From Streptomyces monomycini (lineage in GTDB: Bacteria > Actinomycetota > Actinomycetes > Streptomycetales > Streptomycetaceae): a stretch of DNA of 64,000 bases. Positions within the stretch are counted from its first letter, which is position 1. Each line of letters starts with the position of its first letter. The position numbers and the translations under genes were made by a program. The notes below the pieces were generated by a model. That model was not told where the DNA came from. It made no database searches and saw only the letters and a program-made list of their open reading frames with translations. Location: assembly GCF_022271435.1 (NCBI RefSeq), contig NZ_JAFIQY010000002.1:310001-374000 (forward strand), given 5' to 3'. Positions 24,457 to 32,359 of the stretch are shown one piece after another.

Positions 24457-26325
24457 ATGCGCCGTTCCAAAATCGTCTGCACCCTGGGCCCCGCCGTCGA
24501 CTCCTACGACCAGCTGAAGACGCTGATCGAGGCCGGCATGAACGTGGCCCGATTCAACATGAGCCACGGCACCCACGCGGAGCACGAGGAGCGCTACCAC
24601 CGCGTCCGCAAGGCCGCCGAGGAGACCGGCCGCGCCATCGGCGTGCTGGCCGACCTCCAGGGCCCCAAGATCCGCCTGGAGACCTTCGCCGACGGCCCCG
24701 TCGAGCTGGTGCGCGGCGACGAGTTCGTCATCACCACCGAGGACGTGCCCGGCGACAAGACCATCTGCGGCACGACCTACAAGGGCCTGCCCGGTGACGT
24801 CTCCAAGGGCGACCCGGTCCTGATCAACGACGGCAACGTGGCGCTCCAGGTCGTCGAGGTCGACGGTCCGCGGGTGCGCTGCATCGTCATCGAGGGCGGT
24901 GTCATCTCCGACCACAAGGGCATCAACCTGCCCGGCGCGGCGGTCAACGTCCCGGCGCTGTCCGAAAAGGACATCGAGGACCTGAAGTTCGCCCTGAACA
25001 TGGGCTGCGACCTGGTCGCCCTGTCCTTCGTGCGGGACGCCAAGGACGTCCAGGACGTGCACCGCGTCATGGACGAGGTCGGCCGGCGCGTCCCGGTGAT
25101 CGCCAAGGTGGAGAAGCCGCAGGCGGTCGCCAACATGGAGCAGGTCGTCGCGGCCTTCGACGGCGTGATGGTGGCCCGTGGCGACCTCGCCGTGGAGTAC
25201 CCGCTGGAGAAGGTCCCGATGGTGCAGAAGCGCCTGGTGGAGATGTGCCGGCGGAACGCCAAGCCGGTGATCGTGGCGACCCAGATGATGGAGTCGATGA
25301 TCACCAACTCGCGGCCGACCCGCGCCGAGGCGTCCGACGTCGCCAACGCGATCCTGGACGGCGCCGACGCGGTCATGCTCTCCGCCGAGTCCTCGGTCGG
25401 CCAGTACCCGATCGAGACCGTCAAGACGATGTCGAAGATCGTCGAGGCGGCCGAGGAGGAGCTGCTGGCCAAGGGCCTGCAGCCGCTGGTCCCGGGCAAG
25501 AAGCCCCGTACCCAGGGCGGCGCGGTGGCCCGCGCGGCCGCCGAGATGGCCGACTTCCTCGACGGCAAGGCGCTGATCGCCTTCACCAAGTCCGGTGACA
25601 CCGCCCGCCGGCTGTCCCGCTACCGCTCGGCGCAGCCGATCCTGGCCTTCACCACGGACGCCGCCACCCGCAACCAGCTCGCGCTGAGCTGGGGCGTGGA
25701 GACCTTCGTCGTCCCGCACGTGGAGCACACCGACGAGATGGTCGACCTGGTCGACGCCGAGCTGCTGAAGCTCCAGCGCTACAACGACGGCGACACCATG
25801 ATCATCACCGCCGGTTCGCCCCCCGGCGTCCCCGGCACCACCAACATGGTCCGCGTCCACCACCTGGGCGGCGACCGCGGCTGCCGCGCGGCGTGTGCCC
25901 TGAGAACGGCGGTGGGCCGCATCCCCTCGGGGGTGCGGCCCACCGCCGTACGTACGTGCCGGGCTCAGTCCGAGACCGAGTGGTGCAGCCCCGGAATCGT
26001 CAGGGTGCCGCCGAACTGGCCCGCCTGGGTGATCTTCACCTTGGTGAAGTACGCAAAGGGGACGTTGAGGGGCGGCGGGTGCTCCGGGTCGAAGACGATC
26101 GGGATCAGGCCGAAGAGGTTGCCCTGGAGACGCTCGGTGTACATGGTGACCTTGCCGTCGCGGATCGTCGAGGTCGACCCCGCGGCCGCCCGGACGTGGT
26201 ACTTCTTCCCGGCCTGGCCGTCCACGATCTGGTGGAGGTCGCCGATGTCGATGCTGTCGGCGGTGAACTTCAGGGCCTGCTTGGTGCGGCCGTCGGGCAT
26301 CGTGAGGTTGACGACACCCTCGTAG
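24457..26325 (+). CDS. pyk: Pyruvate kinase with read-through C-terminus
   Basis: Residues 1 to about 472 are a normal pyruvate kinase: MRRSKIVCTLGPA, NVARFNMSHG, DLQGPKIR, VIAKVEKPQA, the ADP/Mg motif MVARGDLAVEYPLEKVPMVQK, TQMMESMI, then the C-terminal allosteric domain ending GSPPGVPGTTNMVRVHHLGG. It makes pyruvate and ATP from phosphoenolpyruvate. After HHLGG no stop follows; the frame continues about 150 residues through the terminator hairpin and antisense into the next gene, to TGA at 26325. A TGA at 25901 in the +2 frame suggests that a small indel near 25880 lost the native stop. The true 3' end is probably near 25900. Confidence 0.85.
   Translation: MRRSKIVCTLGPAVDSYDQLKTLIEAGMNVARFNMSHGTHAEHEERYHRVRKAAEETGRAIGVLADLQGPKIRLETFADGPVELVRGDEFVITTEDVPGDKTICGTTYKGLPGDVSKGDPVLINDGNVALQVVEVDGPRVRCIVIEGGVISDHKGINLPGAAVNVPALSEKDIEDLKFALNMGCDLVALSFVRDAKDVQDVHRVMDEVGRRVPVIAKVEKPQAVANMEQVVAAFDGVMVARGDLAVEYPLEKVPMVQKRLVEMCRRNAKPVIVATQMMESMITNSRPTRAEASDVANAILDGADAVMLSAESSVGQYPIETVKTMSKIVEAAEEELLAKGLQPLVPGKKPRTQGGAVARAAAEMADFLDGKALIAFTKSGDTARRLSRYRSAQPILAFTTDAATRNQLALSWGVETFVVPHVEHTDEMVDLVDAELLKLQRYNDGDTMIITAGSPPGVPGTTNMVRVHHLGGDRGCRAACALRTAVGRIPSGVRPTAVRTCRAQSETEWCSPGIVRVPPNWPAWVIFTLVKYAKGTLRGGGCSGSKTIGIRPKRLPWRRSVYMVTLPSRIVEVDPAAARTWYFFPAWPSTIWWRSPMSMLSAVNFRACLVRPSGIVRLTTPS
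25906..25949. terminator. Strong bidirectional terminator between pyk and the DUF6230 operon
   Basis: A 21-bp stem with one G-U pair and a tiny loop (arms ACGGCGGTGGGCCGCATCCC / TGCGGCCCACCGCCGT). It lies between two convergent genes and would serve both. The pyk frame has no stop before it. Confidence 0.9.
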
Positions 26326-27335
26326 TCCAGACCGCGCAGGGTCAGACCGCTGGACTCCAGGTACCAGGGCTGGTTCGGGACGGTGGCCGGGGGCTGCTCG
26401 GCCGTGCCGGCGACCTTCTTCTCCTCGACGCAGGGGAAGGGTTTCTTGCCGTCCGCGTCAGGGGTGTTCGGGCCGGCGCTGCTGCTGGGGGACGGGGAAG
26501 CCGAGGGGGAGGCGTCGTCCGCCGTGTCCTTCGCGTCCTCCAGCGCCTTCCCTGTCTTGTCCTTGGCGTCGTCGGCCGCTGCGCCCAGCTTGTCGGTGGT
26601 GTCCTTGAGCCGGTCGGTGGCCTTGCCGCCGGGCTTGCCGGACGTGTCGCCGGAGCCGGGGCCGGAGTCCTTGCCCGCGGGTGCGGAGGAGGACGGGGAC
26701 GGCGACGGAGACGTGCCCGGGGTGCCGGGCTTGCCGTCGCCGGGATGGAAGACGTCGTGCAGCTTCTTGCCCACGCCCAGCGGGTCGTACCAGGGGTTCT
26801 GCTCCGAGGGGGACGGGGAGGCGGAGGGGGACGGAGTGGTGGACCTGCCCGCGGACGGGGTCGGGGCGGGCTCCTGGGGAGGGCCCTTCTTGTCCGGGGA
26901 CGGGGAGGAGGCGCCGGGGGTGGGGGTGGCGTCCGTACCGGAGTCCCCGGTGCCGGAGCCGTGGCCCTTGCCGGACCCGTCGTTGGCCGACTTGTCCTTC
27001 TCGGCCTTGTCCTTCTCGGCCTTGTCCTTCTCGGCCTTCTCCTTCTCGGCCTTCTCCTTCTCCGCCTTCTCCTTCGCCTGCTGCTCCGCCGTGTCGGGCG
27101 CGCTGACGCACGGGCCGTTCCGGAAGGGGCTCTCCGGCGGCTGCGGCTTGGCCATCGCCAGCTGCGGTGTCAGGCCCATGCCCATCAGGACCGCGGTGGG
27201 CATCGCGGCGAGGGCGATCGCCTTGCCCGCGGGTACGTGCAGCCGGGTCAGCAGCGGTTTGCGCGGGGCCGCGTGGCGCGGCCCGGTTCTCGCCGCCGGG
27301 GTGGCCGCTCGCGTCTCGTGCTCGTCACCCGGCAC
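25965..27335 (-). CDS. Secreted or surface protein with charged coiled-coil repeats
   Basis: 456 residues from GTG 27335 (GGGAGG 4-5 nt upstream); a longer frame to 27557 lacks support. An N-terminal hydrophobic signal (AIALAAMPTAVLMGMGLTPQLAMA) is followed by a short Cys-containing segment (FRNGPCVSAPD), a run of KEKAEKEKAEKDKAE repeats, a long Ser/Pro/Gly-rich stalk and a C-terminal globular domain of about 150 residues (FPCVEEKKVAG... to TLTIPGLHHSVSD) that contains a Cys and mostly beta-like sequence. I do not recognise the C-terminal domain. The layout suggests a wall-spanning surface protein. It overlaps the DUF6114 gene by 11 nt and is last in its operon. Confidence 0.85.
   Translation of the reverse strand: MPGDEHETRAATPAARTGPRHAAPRKPLLTRLHVPAGKAIALAAMPTAVLMGMGLTPQLAMAKPQPPESPFRNGPCVSAPDTAEQQAKEKAEKEKAEKEKAEKDKAEKDKAEKDKSANDGSGKGHGSGTGDSGTDATPTPGASSPSPDKKGPPQEPAPTPSAGRSTTPSPSASPSPSEQNPWYDPLGVGKKLHDVFHPGDGKPGTPGTSPSPSPSSSAPAGKDSGPGSGDTSGKPGGKATDRLKDTTDKLGAAADDAKDKTGKALEDAKDTADDASPSASPSPSSSAGPNTPDADGKKPFPCVEEKKVAGTAEQPPATVPNQPWYLESSGLTLRGLDYEGVVNLTMPDGRTKQALKFTADSIDIGDLHQIVDGQAGKKYHVRAAAGSTSTIRDGKVTMYTERLQGNLFGLIPIVFDPEHPPPLNVPFAYFTKVKITQAGQFGGTLTIPGLHHSVSD
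26991..27065. repeat. 15-bp tandem repeat encoding KDKAE/KEKAE
   Basis: Five units of CTTGTCCTTCTCGGC or its CTTCTCC variant lie head to tail. They encode the charged helical repeat of the surface protein. Copy number probably varies between strains. Confidence 0.85.
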
Positions 27336-27831
27336 TGTGCCTCCCGTTCGTCCCGGTGACCGGGCTCGCTCCTGACAGGTCGTCCGGTGCGCCGCCCACG
27401 GGCCGGGCCGGTTCGCCCCCCTCGGGGGCGACGGGCTTGCCCGGCGCCCAGGAGACCGCCAGCGCGCCGCCGACCAGGCCCAGCGCGAAGCCGACCACGA
27501 AGGCGCCGAAGTTGGAGACCACCAGGGAGACCAGGGACAGCAGGATCGCCGCGACACCCGCGAAGACGCGGGAGGCGGGCTGGAACCACATGGTCAGGCC
27601 GAGCACGACCAGGAGTACGCCGATGATCAGCGAGCCGGCGCCCGCGGTCGTCGCCATCCGGACGGTCAGGGAGCCGATCGTGAGGTTCGCGTAGGGGATG
27701 TACATGATCGGAAATCCGGCCAGCAGCGTCAGCACCCCGCCCCAGAACGGGCGCTGACCTCGCCACTCCCGGAACGAAGTGCGCGTGCGGCCGGTCTTCT
27801 CGTTCAGCCGTGGTCGCGTGTCGGCGCTCAT
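27325..27831 (-). CDS. DUF6114 integral membrane protein
   Basis: 168 residues from ATG 27831, with GAGGAG 8 nt upstream. FREWRGQRPFWGGVLTLLAGFPIMYIPYANLTIGSLT is the family signature. There are about four membrane helices, ending GFALGLVGGALAVSW, and a Pro/Gly-rich tail. DUF6114 proteins occur almost always beside DUF6230 proteins in actinobacteria; the function is unknown. It is the second gene of the operon read from 28604 down to 25965. Confidence 0.9.
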   Translation of the reverse strand: MSADTRPRLNEKTGRTRTSFREWRGQRPFWGGVLTLLAGFPIMYIPYANLTIGSLTVRMATTAGAGSLIIGVLLVVLGLTMWFQPASRVFAGVAAILLSLVSLVVSNFGAFVVGFALGLVGGALAVSWAPGKPVAPEGGEPARPVGGAPDDLSGASPVTGTNGRHSAG

Positions 27832-27974
27832 GTCGTACAGCTCCTCGGGACTGGCTAATCGGTGGTACGTGAGCTGGAGTGCGTGGCACGGCGGCCACCG
27901 GCGTACGGGTGCGGGGCGCGCGGACGGCGAGACCGCTCCGCCGCGCACGCCCCCGCCCCCGTGCGCTCAGTGCG

Positions 27975-28604
27975 TCAGTAGCACTCGTTCTTGCCGCGCT
28001 TGACGCTCATGTTCAGGCCACTGAGCTGGAACGTGCCGGCCGTGGTGGCCCAGGCGCGCTGCTCGACGTCCTTGAACAGGACATGCTCGGCCTGCTGGGC
28101 GAAGGAGCCGGGGAGGTAGGTCCCCCGGCCACCCTCGCCGGGCTTGGCCGGGCCCGGCCCCTTGGTGGTGTTGTCCACCGAGACGCCGATGTCCACGTTG
28201 GTGAACGTCGCGTTGGTCCGCAGATCGTCGGCGTCGATGTAGAGCTTCTTCGCCAGGACGGGGTCCTTGCCGGCGCCCGCCTCCAGCCGCATCGTGACAT
28301 CACCGAAGACCGGCACCGGCACGACGACCGACTGGCACAATGCGGTGATCTTCGCGGAGTTCAGCCCCACCACGGCGACCGGGCGCTGGCCGTCGTTGCC
28401 CTTGTCGAGGGCTCCGTACTGCACGAACCCGGTACCGTCGAGTTCCTTCGCGGTGACCTTGAACTGCTGACCGGAGACGCTGAACGACGCTGCCAGCGCA
28501 CCCTGCGCGATGGCGACTCCGATGGCAGCCGTCGCCGCGACGCTCGGCACCATGACAACGGCGAACCGCTTCCATCTGGTCCCGCCACGAGCCAGGGACT
28601 CCAT
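27975..28604 (-). CDS. DUF6230 secreted or membrane-anchored protein
   Basis: 209 residues; SD GAGAAGGAGGAAAG lies upstream of the ATG. The single N-terminal hydrophobic segment FAVVMVPSVAATAAIGVAIAQGALAASFSVSG could be a signal or an anchor. The remainder is a beta-rich extracellular domain (GQQFKVTAKELDGTGFVQYG, NATFTNVDIGVSVDNTT, FQLSGLNMSVKRGKNECY). Such proteins were sometimes annotated as cholesterol esterases without evidence. First gene of the DUF6230-DUF6114-surface-protein operon. Confidence 0.9.
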   Translation of the reverse strand: MESLARGGTRWKRFAVVMVPSVAATAAIGVAIAQGALAASFSVSGQQFKVTAKELDGTGFVQYGALDKGNDGQRPVAVVGLNSAKITALCQSVVVPVPVFGDVTMRLEAGAGKDPVLAKKLYIDADDLRTNATFTNVDIGVSVDNTTKGPGPAKPGEGGRGTYLPGSFAQQAEHVLFKDVEQRAWATTAGTFQLSGLNMSVKRGKNECY

Positions 28605-28979
28605 GACTTTCCTCCTTCTCGGACGTACATCTCCGGTTGCGGCCCGGGTCTGGGGGAGACGGCGGCCGTACCTGGGATGGGAGAAGTGCTACGTCCTCGG
28701 GAAGGAGAGCGCCCGTACCGAAAAGGCGTACAGGCGTACGGCGTTCCGATGCACCGGCGATCACCCCCGAGCGACAACCACTGGCCACGCTCGCGCGCGG
28801 CGCTTGGCGGACAGGCCCTGCCGGGTGGGCAGGAACCCCCCTGTCCGGGACCGGTGGCGGTGCCGCCGGCCACTCGGTGGGGACCCATGGACCCCGCGGC
28901 ACCGACCGGTTGCCGGGCGGCGGGAATGGACCGAGCGTGGCCGATCGTGGTGCATCGGCGGCCGTCGCACAAGGGGTTC

Positions 28980-28995
28980 GTTACTTGCCAGTAAC
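28980..28995. promoter_or_regulatory. Palindrome GTTACT-N4-AGTAAC, candidate operator
   Basis: GTTACTTGCCAGTAAC is a perfect 6+6 inverted repeat upstream of the DUF6230 gene. A related copy lies at 29111-29123. The size and symmetry fit a dimeric TetR- or GntR-type repressor site; the regulator is unknown. Confidence 0.5.
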
Positions 28996-29110
28996 GCAGA
29001 GCTGGCCAGGGCACAACGGCGCGAAATCAGGCAGCCACCCAGGGTCGTCGCCGACGGTGAGCAGACTTGGGGAAATCAGGGATGAACACCGACGAAACCC
29101 CTCTCCCCTC

Positions 29111-29123
29111 TTACTCCAAGTAA
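29111..29123. promoter_or_regulatory. Second TTACT-N3-AGTAA palindrome
   Basis: TTACTCCAAGTAA repeats the half-sites of the palindrome at 28980-28995 with one base less in the spacer. It directly abuts the hairpin that starts at 29124. Confidence 0.45.
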
Positions 29124-29165
29124 CAGCGGCCACGATTACCAAGATTTGGTAAAACGTGGCCGCTG
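29124..29165 (-). terminator. Long hairpin after the thioredoxin-like gene
   Basis: The outer arms CAGCGGCCACG / CGTGGCCGCTG pair over 11 bp. An inner stem TTACCAA / TTGGTAA pairs over 7 bp around a 3-nt loop. It lies about 78 nt past the stop of the minus-strand thioredoxin gene and is probably its terminator, or a bidirectional one. Confidence 0.65.
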
Positions 29166-29242
29166 CCGTGTGGTGGGGTCCGCGCGCCTCAGGAGACGCG
29201 GGTGACCGGACGCCGAGGGGTCGAAACGGGGTCAGAGGAGGA

Positions 29243-30205
29243 TCAGAACAGCACCCGCGCCAGGGCCGTACGGGCCGAGATCACCCGCGGGTCGTCGGTC
29301 CCGATGACCTCGAACAGCTCCAGCAGCCGTACCCGCGCGGCCTCGCGGTCGTCGCCCGCCGTGCGCCGGACGGTGTCCACCAGCCGCCCGAAGGCGTCCT
29401 CCACATGACCGCCGACCAGGTCCAGGTCGGCCGCCTTGATCTGCGCCTGCACGTCGGCGGGGCCGTCGGCCGCCGCCTTGCGCACCTCCTGCGGGTCCAG
29501 ATCCCGCACCCGGCGCAGCAGTTCGGCCTGCGCCAGGCCGAGCTTGGCCTCCGGGTTCGCCGGGTCGTCGGAGAGCACGTTCTTGTACGCCTGGACGGCG
29601 CCGCCGAGGTCACCGGCGTCCAGCGCCTGGTTCGCGGCCTCCAGCATCGCGTCGTACGGGCCCACCGGCTCGGGGACGTCCTCCTGCGGCGGGGCGTCCG
29701 CCGGGTCGACGGGCGCGCCGACGATCCCGAACTGCTGCTCGGCGGCCTGGACGAGCTGGTCCAGCACCTGGCGGATCTGCGCCTCCGGGGCCGCGCCCTG
29801 GAACAGCGGGATCGGCTGGCCCGCGACGACCGCGAAGACCGCCGGGATGCCCTGCACGCCGAACTGCTGGAACAGCGCCTGGTTGGCGTCGACGTCGATC
29901 TTGGCCAGGACGAACTTGCCGGCGTACTCCCCCGCCAGCCGCTCCAGCAGCGGGCCGAGCTGCTTGCACGGCTCGCACCACTCGGCCCAGAAGTCGATGA
30001 CGACCGGCACCTCGGTGGAGCGCTGGAGGATGTCCTGCTGGAACCCCGCCTCGTCGACGTCGAACACCAGACGGGCGCCGCCTGTGGGCCGGCCCGTGCG
30101 GGCCGCCTCGGCGCGCGCCTGCTCCGCCTTCTGCTTCGCTTCCCCGGCCGCCTTCACCGCGGCGAGGTCGACGACTCCACTCATGGACATGTTGCGTGGC
30201 TGCAT
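29243..30205 (-). CDS. Thioredoxin-TPR co-chaperone-like protein
   Basis: 320 residues from ATG 30205, with GGAGG upstream; a longer frame to 30433 is rejected. A charged helix (about 15-40) precedes a thioredoxin domain (about 45-155) with active site FWAEWCEPCKQL (C77, C80). A C-terminal TPR-like helical region (about 185-320; ANQALDAGDLGGAVQAYKNVLSDDPANPEAKLGLAQAELL) follows. The layout matches CnoX/YbbN-type holdases, which protect proteins during oxidative stress and pass them to chaperones. Cytoplasmic, no signal peptide. In S. coelicolor a thioredoxin gene occupies the same place. Confidence 0.9.
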   Translation of the reverse strand: MQPRNMSMSGVVDLAAVKAAGEAKQKAEQARAEAARTGRPTGGARLVFDVDEAGFQQDILQRSTEVPVVIDFWAEWCEPCKQLGPLLERLAGEYAGKFVLAKIDVDANQALFQQFGVQGIPAVFAVVAGQPIPLFQGAAPEAQIRQVLDQLVQAAEQQFGIVGAPVDPADAPPQEDVPEPVGPYDAMLEAANQALDAGDLGGAVQAYKNVLSDDPANPEAKLGLAQAELLRRVRDLDPQEVRKAAADGPADVQAQIKAADLDLVGGHVEDAFGRLVDTVRRTAGDDREAARVRLLELFEVIGTDDPRVISARTALARVLF

Positions 30206-30551
30206 GGGCCTATCCTCCCCCCTTCCGCGGACCGTTGCGAAAAGCGGTGCCGAAAATTCACGGTGCGCGAAAAAGCTCGCGGTGCCGGTCCGCCCCTGCG
30301 GCCCGCCGGTGTGCCGGCGCAGGACGGAGGTGCCGCGTGTGCACCGGCCCGGGGCCGGCGTGGTGCTGCGGTGGCCCCGGGTCCCCACCCGCGGCCTGTG
30401 GTTGTCGCGTCCGGGGCGGGCCGTACCGGCCACACCCTTTCGCTACGACCCGTAGCGTAACTGTCCGGCGCCCCGGCCCGGCAACCCCTCCCGCGAACCG
30501 TACGAGTGATCTGCCTCACGAGGGCGGGCCGACCCGCGCCTACTGGCCGGT
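30206..30551. other. 346-nt divergent intergenic region
   Basis: It contains the promoters of the thioredoxin-like gene (minus) and the TetR gene (plus). No gene, strong hairpin or convincing operator was seen. Confidence 0.6.
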
Positions 30552-31250
30552 ATGGTCGCCCCCATGCACCGCTGCCCCCTCACCGGCACCAGCTCCCCCG
30601 CGGGCCGTGCGGGCCCCCGGAGCCGTACGGGCCGGCCGCGCAGCGCCGAGGCGGACCGCGCGATCCTCGACGCCACCCGCGCCGCGCTGGTCGAGCTGGG
30701 CTGGGGCAAGCTGACGATGGGCGACGTGGCCGCCCGCGCCAAGGTCGCCAAGACGACCCTCTACCGCCGCTGGGCGAACAAGAACGAGCTGGTCCTGGAC
30801 GCCGTGGCGGTCCTCTTCGACGAACTCGAACTCCCCGACCGGGGCTGTCTCCAGGCCGACATCGAGGGCGTCGTCCTGCAGTTCGCCTCGCTGCTGGCCC
30901 GCCCGGAGACCAAGACCGCGCTGATGGCCGTGGTCGCCGAGTCCACCACCGACGAGGCGCTGCGGGTCCGTATCCGCTCCGCCGTGGTCGAGCGGCAGAA
31001 ACGGCTGGTGATCCTCGGGCGCGAGCGGGCCCAGGCGCGCGGGGAACTGCCGCCGGACCCGGCCGGCGAGGAGGGCGCGGCGGCCGCCGGGCGGGCGGTC
31101 GGGCTGATCTTCGACGTGATCGCGGGCGCCGTCGTGCACCGGGCGCTGGTCAGCGCGGAGCCGGTGGACGAACTGTGGGCGCAGCAGTTCAGCGCGCTGC
31201 TGCTGACCGGGCTGGCCGGACTCGCGGAAGCGGGCCCGGCCGGGGCGTGA
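30552..31250 (+). CDS. TetR-family transcriptional regulator
   Basis: 232 residues. The N-terminal HTH (about 45-90) reads LVELGWGKLTMGDVAARAKVAKTTLYRRWANKNELVLDAV, the canonical TetR fold. The C-terminal ligand domain is of the type seen in AcrR-like repressors (RPETKTALMAVVAESTTDEALRVRIRSAVVERQKRLV). It is divergent from the thioredoxin-like gene and convergent with the LegB-like gene; targets cannot be read from sequence. Confidence 0.92.
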   Translation: MVAPMHRCPLTGTSSPAGRAGPRSRTGRPRSAEADRAILDATRAALVELGWGKLTMGDVAARAKVAKTTLYRRWANKNELVLDAVAVLFDELELPDRGCLQADIEGVVLQFASLLARPETKTALMAVVAESTTDEALRVRIRSAVVERQKRLVILGRERAQARGELPPDPAGEEGAAAAGRAVGLIFDVIAGAVVHRALVSAEPVDELWAQQFSALLLTGLAGLAEAGPAGA

Positions 31251-31272
31251 GGCTCCCGGACGGCCACGTACG

Positions 31273-31319
31273 GGTACGGGTACGGGCCGCCACTCGCGCC
31301 GGGCGCCCGTACCCGTACC
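31273..31319. terminator. Bidirectional terminator between TetR and LegB-like genes
   Basis: A perfect 15-bp stem (GGTACGGGTACGGGC / GCCCGTACCCGTACC) with a 17-nt loop, between convergent stops. Confidence 0.75.
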
Positions 31320-31324
31320 GTCCC

Positions 31325-32359
31325 TCAGACCTGGTACCGGTCCGCCGCGAACAGGTGCACATGCTCCGCCACCCACTCCGACGTCCGCTTCAGCCCGTCC
31401 TCCAGGGACACCTCCGGCGTCCACCCGGCCCATTCGCGCGCCCGCGAATTGTCCGAAAGCAGTCGCTGGACCTCGCTCCCGGCGGGCCGCAGACGGGAGC
31501 CCTCCACCACGACCTCGGCGTCCCGGCCGGACGCGGCGATCAGGGACCGTGCCAGGTCCCCGATGGAGATCTCCCGTCCCGTACCGAGGTTGACGACCTC
31601 GCCCAGCGCCCGGTCGCAGTCGGCCATCGCCAGGAAACCGGCCGCGGTGTCGGTGACGTAGGTGAAGTCGCGGGTCGGGGTGAGCGAGCCCAGCCTGATC
31701 TCCCGGGCGCCGGAGTGCAGCTGCGCCAGGATGGTGGGGATCACGGCGCGCGCGGACTGGCGCGGGCCGTAGGTGTTGAACGGGCGGACGACCGTGACCG
31801 GCAGTTCGAAGGCGTGCCAGTGGGAGAGCGCCATCATGTCCGCGCCGATCTTCGAGGCGGAGTACGGGGACTGCGGCTGGAGCGGGTGGTCCTCGCTGAT
31901 CGGCGCGGTCAGGGCGGTGCCGTACACCTCGCTGGTCGAGGTGTGCACCAGGCGGCGCACGGCGTGCCGGCGGCACGCCTCGGCGATGTTCTCGGTGCCC
32001 ACGACGTTGGTCTGCACGTAGGCGCCGGGCGAGTCGTAGCTGTACGGGATGCCGATGAGGGCGGCGAGGTGGAAGACCGTGTCGCAGCCGGCGACGGCGT
32101 CCGCCACCCGGCCGGCGTCCCGCACGTCGCCCGCGATCATCTCGACCGGGCTGTCCGGGCCCAGGTAGCGGGCCAGGTGGCCCTTCTCGGCGTACGGCTT
32201 GTAGTGCACGAAGGCGCGCACCTTCGCGCCGTACCCGACGAGCTGGTCCACCAGCGTCGAGCCGATGAAGCCCTCGGCGCCGGTGACCAGGACGGTGCGG
32301 CCCTTCCAGCGGGCTTCCATGGTGGCGTGGCCGGTGGCGGGGTGGTCGGTGGTGCTCAT
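31325..32359 (-). CDS. NAD-dependent 4,6-dehydratase, LegB-like SDR
   Basis: 344 residues from ATG 32359. Extended short-chain dehydrogenase with a Rossmann motif VLVTGAEGFIGS, a catalytic region HTSTSEVYGTA followed by SPYSASK (Tyr and Lys), and the substrate segment VVRPFNTYGPRQSARAVIPTI. The strings CDTVFHLAALIGIPYSYDSP and LGSLTPTRDFTYVTDTAAGF closely recall LegB, which forms a 4-keto-6-deoxy UDP-sugar. It probably makes a modified nucleotide sugar for an envelope glycan or metabolite. Its start overlaps the stop of the MurG paralogue (ATGA), a strong sign of joint function. Confidence 0.88.
   Translation of the reverse strand: MSTTDHPATGHATMEARWKGRTVLVTGAEGFIGSTLVDQLVGYGAKVRAFVHYKPYAEKGHLARYLGPDSPVEMIAGDVRDAGRVADAVAGCDTVFHLAALIGIPYSYDSPGAYVQTNVVGTENIAEACRRHAVRRLVHTSTSEVYGTALTAPISEDHPLQPQSPYSASKIGADMMALSHWHAFELPVTVVRPFNTYGPRQSARAVIPTILAQLHSGAREIRLGSLTPTRDFTYVTDTAAGFLAMADCDRALGEVVNLGTGREISIGDLARSLIAASGRDAEVVVEGSRLRPAGSEVQRLLSDNSRAREWAGWTPEVSLEDGLKRTSEWVAEHVHLFAADRYQV

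Larger units (their letters stand above)
28605..29242. other. 638-nt intergenic region with palindromes and a hairpin
   Basis: No credible coding frame: open frames here are antisense or have an unlikely composition. It holds the likely promoter of the DUF6230 operon, two TTACT-AGTAA palindromes and a long hairpin at 29124-29165 downstream of the thioredoxin gene. The stretch from about 29040 to 29160 is visibly AT-richer than its surroundings. Confidence 0.7.

Noticed and set aside
28637..29152. 171-codon plus-strand frame upstream of the DUF6230 operon
   Set aside because: No ribosome site, atypical codon use and no domain; it overlaps the probable promoter and palindromes.
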